DNA from: CAIVSN01 sp043778375 | GTDB lineage: Bacteria; Patescibacteriota; Gracilibacteria; BD1-5; UBA2023 | Length of the DNA: 23,748 bases | Assembly: GCA_043778375.1 (NCBI GenBank) | Contig: JAYWGH010000041.1 | Location: 1 to 23,748, forward strand | Direction: 5' to 3' | Shown here: piece after piece, positions 9,483-20,004 of the stretch | Layout of the letters: every line of letters begins with the position of its first letter | Position numbering within the stretch: position 1 is the stretch's first letter | The notes under the pieces: model-generated | The model's input: the letters and a program-made list of their open reading frames with translations, nothing else | Databases searched by the model: none | Told to the model about the DNA's origin: nothing | Program-made: the position numbers and the translations under genes

Positions 9483-10933
9483 ACTTTTTCGAGGTGTGAC
9501 CCAGTGGATGTATCTGCTATTTTATATCCTTGAGCAAGTATCTCAGCACGCAGCTCATCAGCTCTGGTGTAGTCTCGCGCTCACTTTGCTGTATTTCGCT
9601 CCGCAAGGAGGAGAGTTAGACTCTCAGGGAGGACGACACTTTTTAGGCGATTAAAATCAAATACTCCAAGCACCGCATCAAAAGATCGAAGCATATCAAT
9701 AATCGCAGACTGCTCTCAATTTGAGAGCCTGTCTTCATCGATCAGTTTATTGATATCAGAGATGAGAGTATGCACTTGCGCAAGTGCTACTGGAGTATTG
9801 ATATCGTCCTCTAGTGCACTTACAAACTCCTGCATATGTATTTGAAGGAGATCACGGACCTCGTTACGAACAGGGGAACTGACTGGTACGACTCGCCCAA
9901 GACGTTCGAGAGTCCGATCGAGACCTCCAAGGGTACGAATAGACGCCTCGAGGCTCTCAAGCTTGAAGTTAAAATCTTCACGATAACGAGCGGTTAGACT
10001 CAGGAGCCTCAGCCCACGAGCGACCATACCTGGTGACTCTTTTGGGAGGAGAGCGTAGAGATCTCGCAGAGTATAAAAATTCCCTGCGGATTTTGCCATT
10101 TTCTTGCCCTCAACGAGGAGATGTCCACAGTGTATCCAGTATTGAGAGAACTGTTTACCAGTAAAAGCCTCAGTTTGGGCTATCTCATTTTGATGATGGG
10201 GGAATACGAGGTCAACTCCACCCATGTGGATATCGATCTGTGCCCCAAAGTGTTTGTGGTTACACGCACTGCACTCGATATGCCAGCCTGGACGACCGGG
10301 AATACTTCGGGTCACACCATCGATCATAAACGCAGCCTCCCATTTATTATCTCCATCTGTTGATGGATCATAGGCCTTCCAGAGGGCAAAGTCAGCAACT
10401 GCGTCCTTGGCGTACTCATCCTTTGCGACTCGAGCTCCAGGTCGCATACCTGCCATATCGAGAGCTGCGAGCTCACCGTACTTTTTAAATTTCTCGACTC
10501 GGTAATACACTGAGTTATCAGGTCCTACATAGGCGTATCCCTTGTCGATGAGCACTTGTATAATCTCTATCATCTCCGGGATCACTCTTGAAATAGGGGA
10601 GATGATATCCGCAAGGATGATACTGAGCGCCACAAAGTCCTCGAGGAGTGCTGCGGTGTAGCGGGCAGTAAACTCGAGAAGTGGCTCTCAGGAAGCAAGA
10701 CTATCACGGATCGTCTTATCATCAATATCGGTGATATTCATAGTTGTGTGCACCTTATAACCCAAGAATCTCAGTGATCGTACGACCGCGTCCTCAAAAA
10801 GATACGCTCGCATATTTCCGATATGCGCATAATTGTATACCGTTGGTCCACAGTAGTATACTTTGAGAAAATCTTGCGAAAGTGGCTTAAATTTTTCGAC
10901 TTGTCGAGTGAGTGTGTTGTAGATCCTGAGCAT
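9479..10933 (-). CDS. cysS: Cysteinyl-tRNA synthetase
   Basis: The enzyme charges tRNA(Cys) with cysteine in the cytoplasm. The 484-residue class I synthetase starts MLRIYNTLTR and contains the zinc ligands Cys28 (YYCGPTVYN), Cys221 (HIECSA), the adjacent histidines 246-247 and Glu250 (FPHHQNE). The ATP-binding signatures are HIGN (37-40) and KMAKS (278-282), the latter a KMSKS variant. The C-terminal helical region ends with DYTRADELRAEIL and a family-typical Asp-Thr-x-x-Gly tail. UGA codons at 10688-10690, 9716-9718 and 9581-9583 are Gly82, Gly406 and Gly451. Under the standard code the HIGN and KMAKS halves are separated. It is divergent from the sugar transferase gene and converges on the LemA-like gene with a four-base stop overlap. 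Confidence 0.96.
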
Positions 10934-10988
10934 GCAGATAAGGATATAGATTTCTTAGCATTTTCCAAGCAGGTTTTATATTTTTCCA

Positions 10989-10994
10989 TATACT
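10989..10994 (+). promoter_or_regulatory. Putative -10 box for the sugar transferase gene
   Basis: TATACT lies six bases before the GTG start at 11001 in the 67-base divergent gap with cysS. No convincing -35 box is present at normal spacing. The position repeats the leaderless pattern seen at other first genes. Confidence 0.35.
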
Positions 10995-11000
10995 GCCCAG

Positions 11001-12422
11001 GTGAAACAGTACCAGATATTTTTATCCGCTCTCCTCATCCCCCTCGATTGGGTACTCTTTTTTGTATCGCTTGCACTGGCGCGCATCGTACGTGAGCACC
11101 ATGATCTCATCCCGAGGGTATTTATTCCACCACAGATGATGAGCAGGGAGGATCTTTATTTTTTTGGAGTACTTGGTGCGACTATATTTGTCCTCGTGCA
11201 AGCGCTTACATCAGGGTATACTTTTAGTATTCGCAGATCCTCACTCCAAATACTCAGGGAGCTCACGACCACTCTCCTCATATGGTTTTTGGCATTTATT
11301 ACGATTGTCTACCTCGGGAATGGATACCTCTATACGGTCGAGATACCGCGTCTCGTCATTGTCTTTACATTGGTAATATCGAGTATGCTCTTTCTTTCTG
11401 TGAGAATTCTCCTTCGGCATGGGGTACTTTTTGCTATGCGAAAGGGTTGGATCACGTCACCGATTGCGGCAATCCTCAGTAAAAGAGAAATTTGAGAGGC
11501 AGTATATTATAGAGATGTACTTGGCTATACGATATCTCTTGTATCCGAGGTAGAGCTTAAGAAAATGATACAAGCAAGAGCAGTAGACTTGATCGTTCTC
11601 CCTGCAAGTACAAGCTCAGGAGAGATGACCTCGCTCCTTCGTCTTGCTCGTATCTATGGTATACCAGTCGAGCTTCTACAGGTGGGAGCAGAGTTTTCGG
11701 GACATGCGAGCGTAAACACGGATGGGGAGTTTCCAGTCACACAGATTACATTCATCCGAATATCGGTATGGGGACGTATCGTAAAGCGCATTTTTGATAT
11801 TATAGGGTCTATCTTACTCGGGATACTATTATCACCTCTCATTCTCGCCATCTACCTCGCGATCAAGTTCGATGATCCGAGAGCCCCAGCTATCTATCGC
11901 AATCGTCGGGTGGGGAAGGACTGAGCGCACTTCACTCTCTATAAGTTTCGATACATGAAGTGGGAGCTCTCGGTAAAGGATGCTTATGGGGTAGCTCCTG
12001 AGTCTGATAGCGCTCTCAAATATGAGACAGAGCTGCGAGCGACGGACCAAAACTCCCGATCTGGACCTATCTACAAGATCACTCAGTCTGATCCACGACA
12101 TACCCGTATCGGGTCGATCATAGAGCGCTACTCAATGGATGAACTCCCACAGCTCCTCAATGTATTTATCGGGAATATGTCCCTTGTGGGTCCTCGTCCG
12201 CACCAGCCTCGTGAGGTAGAGCACTATGATGAGTGGCACAAACAAGTACTCACGATCAAACCAGGTATCACTGGGATGGCTCAAGTATTTGCGCGAGAGT
12301 CTCCTGACTTTGACCATGAGGTAGAGCTCGATGTGTCGTATATCGAGCAGTGGAATCTCCTCCTCGATCTCTGGCTCCTCATTAATACCATGAGAGTAAT
12401 AATTATTAAACGCCATGGATAG
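11001..12422 (+). CDS. Polyprenyl-phosphate sugar-1-phosphate transferase (WbaP/WcaJ type)
   Basis: The 473-residue protein should transfer a sugar phosphate to undecaprenyl phosphate, the first membrane step in exopolysaccharide or glycan assembly. The N-terminal third has about four transmembrane helices. A soluble nucleotide-fold-like middle follows, and from about residue 255 the bacterial sugar transferase domain: membrane re-entry helix KRIFDIIGSILLG, RNRRVGKDG, YSMDELPQLLNVFIGNMSLV, GPRPHQP and KPGITGMAQV. UGA at 11922-11924 (Gly308) is the conserved Gly of RVGKxG; another UGA at 11493-11495 is Gly165. GTG 11001 is the only usable start after an in-frame UAG. The end overlaps the helicase start by eight bases (ATGGATAG). 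The sugar specificity cannot be read from the sequence. Confidence 0.93.
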
Positions 12423-15417
12423 AACTTTTTTTGATACCGCACTCGCACGCCTCAACCCCGCTCAACGCTCAGTTGTCGAGAGCATCTATGGCTCATATAT
12501 GGTGGTGGCAGGACCAGGTACTGGCAAGACACAGGTACTCTCTGCTCGCACTGCCAATATCCTCCTCTCGACCGATACAGCCCCTGAGAATATTCTCATA
12601 ACAACCTTTACCGAGGCGTGAGTAGCTGCCCTTAAAAAGCGACTTTTTCAGTTTATAGGAAATGCCAGCTATCGAGTCCATATTACGACCCTCCATGGGC
12701 TCGCGAGTGATATTATCTCGAGGTATCCTGAGTATTTTTTGCGGTATCGAGCACTGCGTCCTATGGATGAGCTCGAGGGGTATGAGATACTTGAGAAGGT
12801 TCTTCGAAGTGGTGAGTATCCAACCCTCTCACCTCCACTCAATACACTCTTTTACCTCAGGGATATCGTCGGGGCCATCTGAAAGTGTCGAGAAGAGGGG
12901 GTCGACGCTATAGGGCTCCTCGAGCATACTCGCAGACTCGAGGCTAGCCACGCAGCAGAGCTGGCTGAGATAAAGCCTACTCTCAAGAAGTACGCGACAA
13001 CACAGGTAGCTCAGGCAAAAGAGCTCTCAAAGCTCCGAGAACTCGCGAGTATTTTTGAGGCGTATACAGCACGTAAGATGGGGATCGGAGCGTATGACTT
13101 CAACGACATGATCCACCATGTCGCGTCAGAGTGTGCCGTCAATGATCAACTCGCAGCCGAGCTCGCAGAAAAGTATCAGTTTGTGATGGTGGACGAGTTT
13201 CAGGATCTCAGTAATTCACAGAGTCAGCTCGTTGAGGGAATTCTGCGAGGCTCAGTGAATCCGAACATCCTCACCGTAGGGGATGATGACCAGAGTATTT
13301 ATCGATTTCAGGGGGCAAATCTCGAGAATATGCTCCACTTCTCCACGAAGTATCCCGATACAGGGGTGCTGGTACTCGGTGAGAATTACCGCTCGAACAC
13401 AGAAATACTCGAAACCGCAAGTGCTCTCATAAGTCATAATACTACTCGCCTCAGTAAACTCATCCCCTCTATCGTCAAGCCTCTTGTGAGCGCTCGAGGT
13501 GATGGTTGAGAGGTGAGGCTCATGGCCTATACGAGTGGAGAGGCAGAAATGACAGGGATACTGCGAGATATACACTCAAGGCTCACCTCATGAGCCATAC
13601 CCTCGGATATTGCCGTACTCGTGCGCACCAACACAGAAGTTCGCACCTGGTCAGAGCTCTTGAGGGCAAATGGAGTGCCGATACAGTCCAATATCACCTC
13701 CAATCTCCTCGACTCCGATGAGTACTCACTCCTGCGAGATATTTTTAGAATACTCGAAGGGCCATCGATCCCCACTGAGGCACTTATCGAGCTCTTACGT
13801 ATCGGATTTTTTAAGTGCTCACGCACTGATCTCTATCGCATGACTCGGGCACTCGAAGAGGTAAACTATCGACTCACTCGCAAGATGGGACTGTTTGAAT
13901 TCATCCTCGATGATACGCTCGTTGAGGGGATAGTAGGCGATGGTCTCTCGCACTGGCAAGGTATTCGAGAGCAGATTCTTGAGCTGCGGTCTATCCAGAC
14001 GAGCCGCTTGAGTCCACAAGTCGAGTCAATCATACGTAGCGCAAAAGTGAGCGAGTTTGTACGGGCTCGATCGGGTATCTCAGGATTGGAGCGTCTCTAT
14101 GCGCTCCTTGGGTACATAGAGAGGGGGGGTGAAGCGGGCAAATTTACCTCTCTCACGAGTATCCTCGAAGTATGGGAGCGCATGATCAGCCTGAGACTTC
14201 GACTCCCGGGAGTACTCGCTCCTCGCACGGAGGGAGTATGGGTACTCACCGCTCATCAGTCCAAGGGGCTTGAGTATGTGCATGTTTACATCCCTACGGT
14301 GAGTGAAGGCGCCTGGAGTAATCTCAAAAATAAATCCAATATTAAACTCCCGCTTTCGATCGTGGGAGATACTCTCGAGCGTGCTGATATCAATGAAGAA
14401 GAGCGTCGACTCCTCTTTGTCGCGATGACCCGAGCGGAGAAAACTCTCTCCATCTCCTTTCCTGAGAGTGTTGGTGCTCGCCCAAAGCTCCCGTCCCTCT
14501 TTGTACAAGAGCTCGGACTCCCCCTCGTATCGTCAGATACCCAAGCTGATCCAGAGGTCCTCCTCGCGCGGTCAAGGGACTCCTACTACGATCTGACTCT
14601 GGAGGCCGAGGACCTGAGATTTATAGAGAGATTTTTTGCAAACTACGCCCTGAGTCCTACTGACCTCTCGAGGTTTCTGGCGGATCCTGCGATATTTTTA
14701 CAGAGGTCTATCCTGCGATATCCATTTGAGGATACACTCCCTACGATATTTGGGACTTGCTACCACCGAGCGCTTGAGATCTACTACAAAACCTGGAAAA
14801 CGGAGAAATCTCGTCCCGACAGCTCTCTCCTGACCGAGACTTTTGAGAAGTCGCTCTCGAGGTATGTTGTAACACAGAGCGAGAAAACTGAGCTCCTGAG
14901 TCGTGGGCGCGAGGGGCTGCAGGGCTTTTATGCCCTCGGATACAATGAGGAGGTACTGCCTGCTGAGACAGAGTACTCGACTACCAAGCTTGGTCTCACC
15001 TACGAGGGGATTCCGATCAAAGGCAAAATCGACCGCATAGACGAAATATCCCCGGGAGTTCTGCGCATCATCGACTACAAGACTGGAGTCCCAAAGAGCA
15101 GTAACGCCCTTATGGGAAATACCTCTACGGCCGACAAGAGCTACATGCGACAGCTCGTATTTTACAAAAAGATGATCGAGAGCGATCCAAAGTGGGCAGG
15201 ATATCGTGTGGATGATGTTACTATCTGGTATATTGAGGGGCGCGAGGGCAAGTATCCACTCGAGATACTCCCGATCACTCCTGAAATCGAGGCAGAGTTT
15301 GCGCAGGATCTCAAGACTGCTTGGGAGCAGATGACCAATCCTGAGTGGTGGGAGGCATACTTTGCGAGTAGTGCCCGATCTACCGAGACGAGCGAGAGAT
15401 CAGCTGAGACCCCATAA
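12415..15417 (+). CDS. UvrD/AddA-like helicase with C-terminal PD-(D/E)XK nuclease
   Basis: A 1000-residue superfamily 1A DNA helicase-nuclease, probably for double-strand-break processing or repair. Helicase signatures run in order: Q-motif LNPAQRSVV (13-21), Walker A GPGTGKT (33-39), motif II VDEFQDLS (about 259-266), motif III GDDDQSIYRFQGA (about 289), motif IV ENYRSN (about 323), motif V LTAHQSKGLEYV (about 610-622) and motif VI EERRLLFVAMTRAE (about 661-675). A RecB/Cas4-like nuclease follows: GTCYHRALE (His784), GKIDRID (Asp873) and IDYKTG (Asp887, Lys889). UGA codons at 12619, 12880, 13507 and 13591 are Gly69, 156, 365 and 393. The first lies in motif Ia (TFTEA-G-VAALKKRL). No AddB partner is adjacent. 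Its 3' end overlaps the convergent rhomboid gene by 38 bases. Confidence 0.94.
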
Positions 15418-15919
15418 GTCCAAGTGCCACTCCTACCACTGCTCCAGCTGCATGTCCGACAAAGCTAATCCCTGATCCGAGGCCAAGCACGACATTGAGC
15501 CCCAAGAAAAAGAGCATCGAGCGATACTCAGGATTATGAGCTCGGTAGTATACAACACTTACATATCCGAGTATTCCCATGAGGAGGCCACTCATCCCAA
15601 CGACTCGCGATGGTGAGAATACGAGGATACTTCCATAGATGAGTACGGACATTATGACGCAGAGAACTGCCGCTCTCGTTGTCCCGAGGAGCTTCTCAAA
15701 AGTAGGGCCAACAAGCACGAGGAGAATCATATTTGAGAAGAGATGCAGCACCCCACCGTGAATAAACTGAAAAAGAAAGAGCTGGAGCGCTCCATCCAGA
15801 AGACTTCTTGGCGCACCTGCAGCATATACACCGATAAACGGTGCAACAGTGAAGGTGAGTCCACTCACTATGAGTGCCGCCATGAGGAGGGTGAGTACGA
15901 GAGGAGAGAGTTTAGGCAT
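15380..15919 (-). CDS. Rhomboid family intramembrane serine protease
   Basis: A 179-residue, six-helix-type membrane protein that would cleave substrates within the membrane. The core is complete: HLFSN (His59, Asn63) in the oxyanion helix, the catalytic serine GMSG (Ser110) and the catalytic histidine VGHAAG (His156). No UGA occurs. I chose ATG 15919, which overlaps the lgt stop by eight bases (ATGCCTAA), over an upstream TTG at 15952. It is the last gene of the minus-strand membrane-maturation cluster. Its last 38 bases overlap the 3' end of the helicase gene on the other strand, and it ends in UAG. Confidence 0.93.
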   Translation of the reverse strand: MPKLSPLVLTLLMAALIVSGLTFTVAPFIGVYAAGAPRSLLDGALQLFLFQFIHGGVLHLFSNMILLVLVGPTFEKLLGTTRAAVLCVIMSVLIYGSILVFSPSRVVGMSGLLMGILGYVSVVYYRAHNPEYRSMLFFLGLNVVLGLGSGISFVGHAAGAVVGVALGLMGSQLISRSSR

Positions 15920-16670
15920 GGCGAGGAGTATGAGATATATAGGCGTACACAAGTATTACGGTACCTAGGGCGAGCACAGGCAGAGAGAGGATTTGTCCGA
16001 GTGTAAATCCTCCAATATACCCTATCTGCGCATCTGGAAGTCGGAAAAATGCTTCTACAAAGACCCGAGCAAGAGCATAGAGACTCAAAAATAGTCCCGA
16101 GACAACACCTATACGCTTCGTAGTACGCCGAGCGACTATGAGTACCGCTATGAGTACCACCCCCTCAAGAAACGCCTCAAGGAGGGGACTCGGAAAGTGG
16201 GATACTCCATCTCGCATCATTGCAAATGGTCAGGAGTATCCACTATACCCGATGAGCTCATTGTTGAGGTAGTTGGCGATGCGACCCAAAAATATCCCAA
16301 TCGGTATCGTAATCCCGATCTCGTCACCGATCACGAGGAGGGGGATCTTCTTGATCCACGCGAAGACACTGATAGCTAAGATCACCCCGAGTATCCCCCC
16401 ATGAAAGCTCATCCCCCCCTCATGGAGTGCAAGTATTTTGAGTGGATTCTGAAGGTAGTAAGACAGATTGTAAAAAAGTATGTACCCTAGCCTCCCCCCA
16501 ATGATGATCCCCGCGACGACACTCCAGAGGAGATGATCGAGATCGTCCGTACTAAATTTGCCCCTCTTTTGTACCCAGTAAAACGCTCCATATATCCCGA
16601 GAGCGTACGCGAGACCATAGTAGGTAGGCGCGATCGTGAGTCCCCAGAGATGGAATTCAAATATCGTCAT
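15912..16670 (-). CDS. lgt: Prolipoprotein diacylglyceryl transferase
   Basis: Lgt attaches diacylglycerol from phosphatidylglycerol to the lipobox cysteine of prolipoproteins, the first maturation step before LspA. The 252-residue multi-pass membrane protein shows GGRLGYILFYN (58-68), MSFHGGILG (His90), LGRIANYLNNELIG (Arg130) and the family's HFPSPLLEAFLEG near 158. UGA at 16230-16232 is Gly147, between the conserved Arg motif and the C-terminal half. ATG 16670 lies one base after the upstream AMMECR1-like gene. An upstream in-frame start at 16730 would overlap that gene and is less likely. lspA is in the same cluster. Confidence 0.95.
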
Positions 16671-16671
16671 A

Positions 16672-17211
16672 CTAGAAGTCGCTGTAGATAGTAGAGCGTA
16701 TCGCGTAGAGTACATACTCGGACCTCGCAATACTTGGCTCTACTCCCGCCTTCTTGCAGACGACAGCTAAGAGTGTCTCAGCAGTACTATCTACCTCGCA
16801 CATTCGTGGGAGGAGGACGCTCGCGAGGCCACGATTTTGAGAGAGGAAAATAAGTCCCTCTTCCCGAGGATTGACCTCTGCAATATCCTGCACAATTCGC
16901 CTATCAGTCGGAGCGATGATATCTACTCGGATCTTGAGTCCTGCGAGATTTTCGAGGGTAACACGACCAGTCGCTCGGGGATCCTGGAGAGCCTGACGAG
17001 CATTTTCAAAACACTCCTCGAGAGTAGTGCGACTCGTATTATGTATACGCCCAGATGAGGCTATCACTGCCCCATCCCCGTAGAGCGTTACATATGCGAG
17101 ACTGCGAGTCTCCGCCTCGGGCAGTGCACTCGCTCCAAGCTCAACGAGAGAGGGGAGTGGAGTATGAGAGAGCTCAGCCTGGAGGGCTTTGCGGACAAGA
17201 TCGTGGATCAT
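16672..17211 (-). CDS. AMMECR1-like domain protein
   Basis: A 179-residue soluble protein with the overall pattern of the AMMECR1 domain. It has a beta strand SLAYVTLYGDGAV, then CFENARQALQDPRATGRVTLENLAGLKIRVDII, EGLIFLSQNRGLASVLLPRMC and AETLLAVVCKKAGV. The family's hallmark Arg-Gly-Cys-Ile-Gly after the first strand is absent; the corresponding stretch reads AVIASSGRIHN. AMMECR1 proteins have no well-defined enzymatic function. The gene lies between a membrane-protein gene (one base upstream) and lgt (one base downstream), so it is part of one transcript. It has no UGA codons and ends in UAG. The family call is by pattern and moderately sure. Confidence 0.72.
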   Translation of the reverse strand: MIHDLVRKALQAELSHTPLPSLVELGASALPEAETRSLAYVTLYGDGAVIASSGRIHNTSRTTLEECFENARQALQDPRATGRVTLENLAGLKIRVDIIAPTDRRIVQDIAEVNPREEGLIFLSQNRGLASVLLPRMCEVDSTAETLLAVVCKKAGVEPSIARSEYVLYAIRSTIYSDF

Positions 17212-17212
17212 A

Positions 17213-17950
17213 TTAAAATTGTGTAAGTGCTTTCTCGGCCGCTTTTTCTGCGGCGGATTCCTCCTCTATAATACTCGTAAAGATCGCTCCGAGTATATCG
17301 TTTCCGGTGATCTGGTACCACGCGGAGTAGAGATACTCACAGAGGAGTCGCAGAGCAGTTGTGAGGGTCGTCACGAGGATGAGGAGTCCCGCGAGTAAAA
17401 AGAGTATTTGCTCGGATATGCTCGCTCCTGAAAATATGAGGAGAATAGCGGAAAATGTTAGTATCACCGCAAAAAACCCTGAGTAGAGTGAGAGGAGACT
17501 GTATCGGTAGCGGGATATAATCCCCGAGATAATAGCATTTGCGAGTGAGGCGAGGAGGACCTGTACCGCAAATACTACCATGAGTCGCTCAGGGATAGCA
17601 CCGACGATCACATACGCCGGCATCATGAGGATATAAAACGAAAAGTTGATACTAAAAATATGGAGAAATTGCATCCCTGATCGTACCCCATACTCTGGGA
17701 TGATCATGCGGATAAACTTTGACTCGATGAGGAGAGTGAGGAGGAGCGCTACAAATCCTACGAGCCCAAGCATGTATGGAAATATCACGGGAGCTGAGTC
17801 TCTCGCGGTCGAGAGAAACAAAAACACACACCCGAGCATAAACATCGCACCAATTGCTCCCGCGGCGAGGGCTGCGAGTGTCCCGAGTCCGACACTCAAG
17901 AGTTCAATGCGTGGTGGGCCGAGAGCGTCTTCGAGTTCTATTGTTTGCAT
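17213..17950 (-). CDS. Multi-pass membrane protein of unknown function
   Basis: A 245-residue protein with about six transmembrane segments (near residues 18-48, 54-76, 95-118, 121-146, 152-176 and 180-203). It has a short charged N-terminus and an Ala/Glu-rich C-terminal tail (EEESAAEKAAEKALTQF). I recognise no catalytic motif or family. ATG 17950 overlaps the lspA stop by 13 bases and is preferred over TTG 17983, which would increase the overlap to 46. It is followed after one base by the AMMECR1-like gene. Its location between lspA and lgt suggests a role in the envelope, but this is only context. No in-frame UGA. Confidence 0.82.
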   Translation of the reverse strand: MQTIELEDALGPPRIELLSVGLGTLAALAAGAIGAMFMLGCVFLFLSTARDSAPVIFPYMLGLVGFVALLLTLLIESKFIRMIIPEYGVRSGMQFLHIFSINFSFYILMMPAYVIVGAIPERLMVVFAVQVLLASLANAIISGIISRYRYSLLSLYSGFFAVILTFSAILLIFSGASISEQILFLLAGLLILVTTLTTALRLLCEYLYSAWYQITGNDILGAIFTSIIEEESAAEKAAEKALTQF

Positions 17951-18381
17951 TTTTTTGTGGGAATAAGTAAAAATATCACTCAAACACTGATGAGTATATC
18001 AGCAACATTACAGATCGCAAAATAGGGTATGGAGATAAAGTCGACAACATATCCTTGCACGATTCGGTCATATGCGTTTGAGAGTGCCCCGACAATGAGC
18101 AGATAGAGTCCTGTGTGTCCGAGTGCTGAGTGAATCTGTCGCTCTCGGTACCAGTAGACGAGGAGAGCAACTATGATCCCTACTGTGATCACTACGAGGA
18201 GCGGTCTCGCAACTGGCAGCCCAAAAGCCACTCCCGTATTGAGGATAGGATGATAGGTGAGAATACCTAAAAATGAATACCCTGGTCACGATCCCATATC
18301 AGCGTATGCGAACACCTTGGTGAATCGGTCAATGATGAGCGCAACTATCCCAAGTAACACTAGGAGGACTTTACCGTACAT
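17938..18381 (-). CDS. lspA: Lipoprotein signal peptidase (signal peptidase II)
   Basis: LspA removes the signal peptide of diacylated prolipoproteins within the membrane. The 147-residue, four-helix protein has IIDRFTK in the first helix, NTGVAFGL (48-55), GALSNAYDRIVQGYVVDFI with catalytic Asp114 and NVADILISVG with catalytic Asp128. UGA at 17980-17982 is Gly134, the glycine commonly following ADxxIxx in this family. UGA at 18286-18288 is Gly32. The standard code loses both the first helix and the end. ATG 18381 overlaps the tyrS stop by eleven bases (ATGTACGGTAA). It acts after Lgt, encoded three genes downstream. Confidence 0.94.
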
Positions 18382-19582
18382 CTTGAGGTGCAAAAACAAG
18401 AGTATAGCGTTTTTTCCCGGCGTTTATGAGAAGCCCCTGAGTAGGGGAGAGAGTTATTTGAGTCTGAGCGTCTGTCGCAGTCACTCCATCTACTCCGACG
18501 CCTCCACCTGAGATCGCGTTTCGAATATCTCCTGAGATCACAAAGTATCCAAGCTCCTTGAGGAGACTCGCGAGACTCAGAGTTGCAGTAGAAGCAGTAA
18601 AATGTGGAATTTCCTCATCAGCTGGGCGCCCACCGAGTGCGATCACTCGATCAAAGTATGATCTCGCCTCGAGAGCGAGCACCTCCGAGTGGTAGAGGCT
18701 CACTATGGCGTGGGCGAGCTCGAGCTTGAGGGTACGAGGATGCTCTCAGCCTATGAGTCGCTCTTTTATGGCTGTGATCTCCCCAAGTGATACGGTCGTT
18801 GCGAGTTCAAAGTATGACACAATGAGATCATCTGACACCTCCATGGTCTTTACAAACATCTCCTGCGGAGTCATATTTACGGCGATCGTATTCCCTCCTG
18901 TTTTTGACATTTTCTTGCCATCAGGTCCGAGGAGAAGATCAAAGGTCATCACATCTTGCTTTGCCTGACCATGAGCTTCTTGGAGCGTTCGTCCTGCGAG
19001 GAGATTGAAGTACTGATCATTTCCTCCGAGCTCGACATCCGCGTTGAGCGCTACCGAGTCATAACCCTGCATGATCGGGTAGAGGAATTCCTGCAGACTA
19101 ATGCGTACCCCCGCCTTATAGCGCTTGCTAAAGTTATCCCGGTCAAGCATCTCTGCTACCGAGAAGTTACTCGCAAGCTCTCCCACAGCATTAAAATTGA
19201 TCGTATCCATCCACTCACTGTTGTAGCGGACTTCTGTTTTCGAGAGATCAAGCACCTTGCCAAAGAGTCCGAGCCAGTTTGCGGCATTTTCTCGTGTCTG
19301 AGCCCGCGTGAGCATGGGTCGCTCTCATTCTTTATCAGATGTATCACCCACCTGTGCCGTTGAGTCGCCTATGAGGAGGATGACCGTATGTCCGAGCTCC
19401 TGAAATGCACGGAGTTTGAGTATTGGCACCATGTGCCCGAGATGGACGATCGTCCCGGTCGGATCGATCCCAAACTTGATGCGGAGAGGAGTACCGAGCT
19501 CGAGCTTTCGCTCGAGAGACTTCTGATCAATGATCCGAGAGACTCATCGAGTGAGGAGTTCGGTGGTGGGTGAGTGGGGCAT
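18371..19582 (-). CDS. tyrS: Tyrosyl-tRNA synthetase
   Basis: This class I synthetase charges tRNA(Tyr). The 403 residues include RIKFGIDPTG, HLGH (47-50), the tyrosine-specific segment GYDSVALNADVELGGNDQ and KMSKT (224-228). A C-terminal S4-like RNA-binding region follows (LLKELGYFVISGDIRNAI). UGA codons at 19544-19546, 19325-19327 and 18746-18748 are Gly13, Gly86 and Gly279. ATG 19582 lies eight bases after the stop of a small upstream gene, and TTAAAT ends six bases before it. The stop UAA (18373-18371) overlaps the lspA start. Sits in an operon between clpP and lspA. Confidence 0.96.
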
Positions 19583-19590
19583 GAGAGGAT

Positions 19591-19971
19591 TTAATTTACA
19601 AACTCTTTGTACACAGGCGGTTGAAAAGCTGGACGCCTTCCATTCGCTTCTGGGTCTCGCTGGGCAACCACTATTCAGTAGAATTTATAAGATTCCTGAT
19701 TCCCCCCGAGAAGCCCTGCAATATCTTTCTGAAATTGAGCCTTGAGAGTTTTCACATATTTTGGAAATTCAGTGTGAGACGACACTTCTCAGGGCATATC
19801 ACCGATGGGATGAAGTTGATAGTATTCGGTACCTACTTGCATTGTGTCAGTCCGATAGTATCGAACTCAATCCTTTATATAGCATGCAACTTTACTCTCT
19901 GTAGATTCACCCATAGCCGGCATCTTCCCAACGAGAGCGTATACTCCAAGTGGCTCAGATTTTTTTTCCAT
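19591..19971 (-). CDS. Small hypothetical protein between clpP and tyrS
   Basis: A 126-codon frame from ATG 19971 to UAA 19593-19591, visible only when three UGA codons are read as Gly (19867-19869, 19789-19791, 19675-19677; residues 35, 61, 99). It fits the gap exactly: about 33 bases after the clpP stop and eight bases before the tyrS start, on the same strand. The product is soluble, with no signal peptide, and rich in Tyr and Gly (ACYIKDGVRYYRTDTMQVG, then EYYQLHPIGDMPGEV). I do not recognise a family. A 107-codon frame lies antisense here (19581-19904) but is less plausible. The codons are somewhat more A+T-rich than those of tyrS. Confidence 0.68.
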
Positions 19972-20004
19972 AAGTATTTTTTATTTGTTTAGACTTCTCA
20001 CACC

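Noticed and set aside
14080..14575. Minus-strand frames opposite the helicase
   Set aside because: They are antisense to conserved helicase motifs, and their product is of low complexity with no recognisable domain.
1066..15417. Broken genes, frameshifts or pseudogenes at each UGA
   Set aside because: The frame is never lost, all interruptions are UGA only, homology continues on both sides, and the same happens in many unrelated essential genes.
19581..19904. Plus-strand 107-codon frame
   Set aside because: It lies antisense to a minus-strand frame that fits the clpP-tyrS operon exactly, and it has no promoter-like sequence upstream of its ATG.
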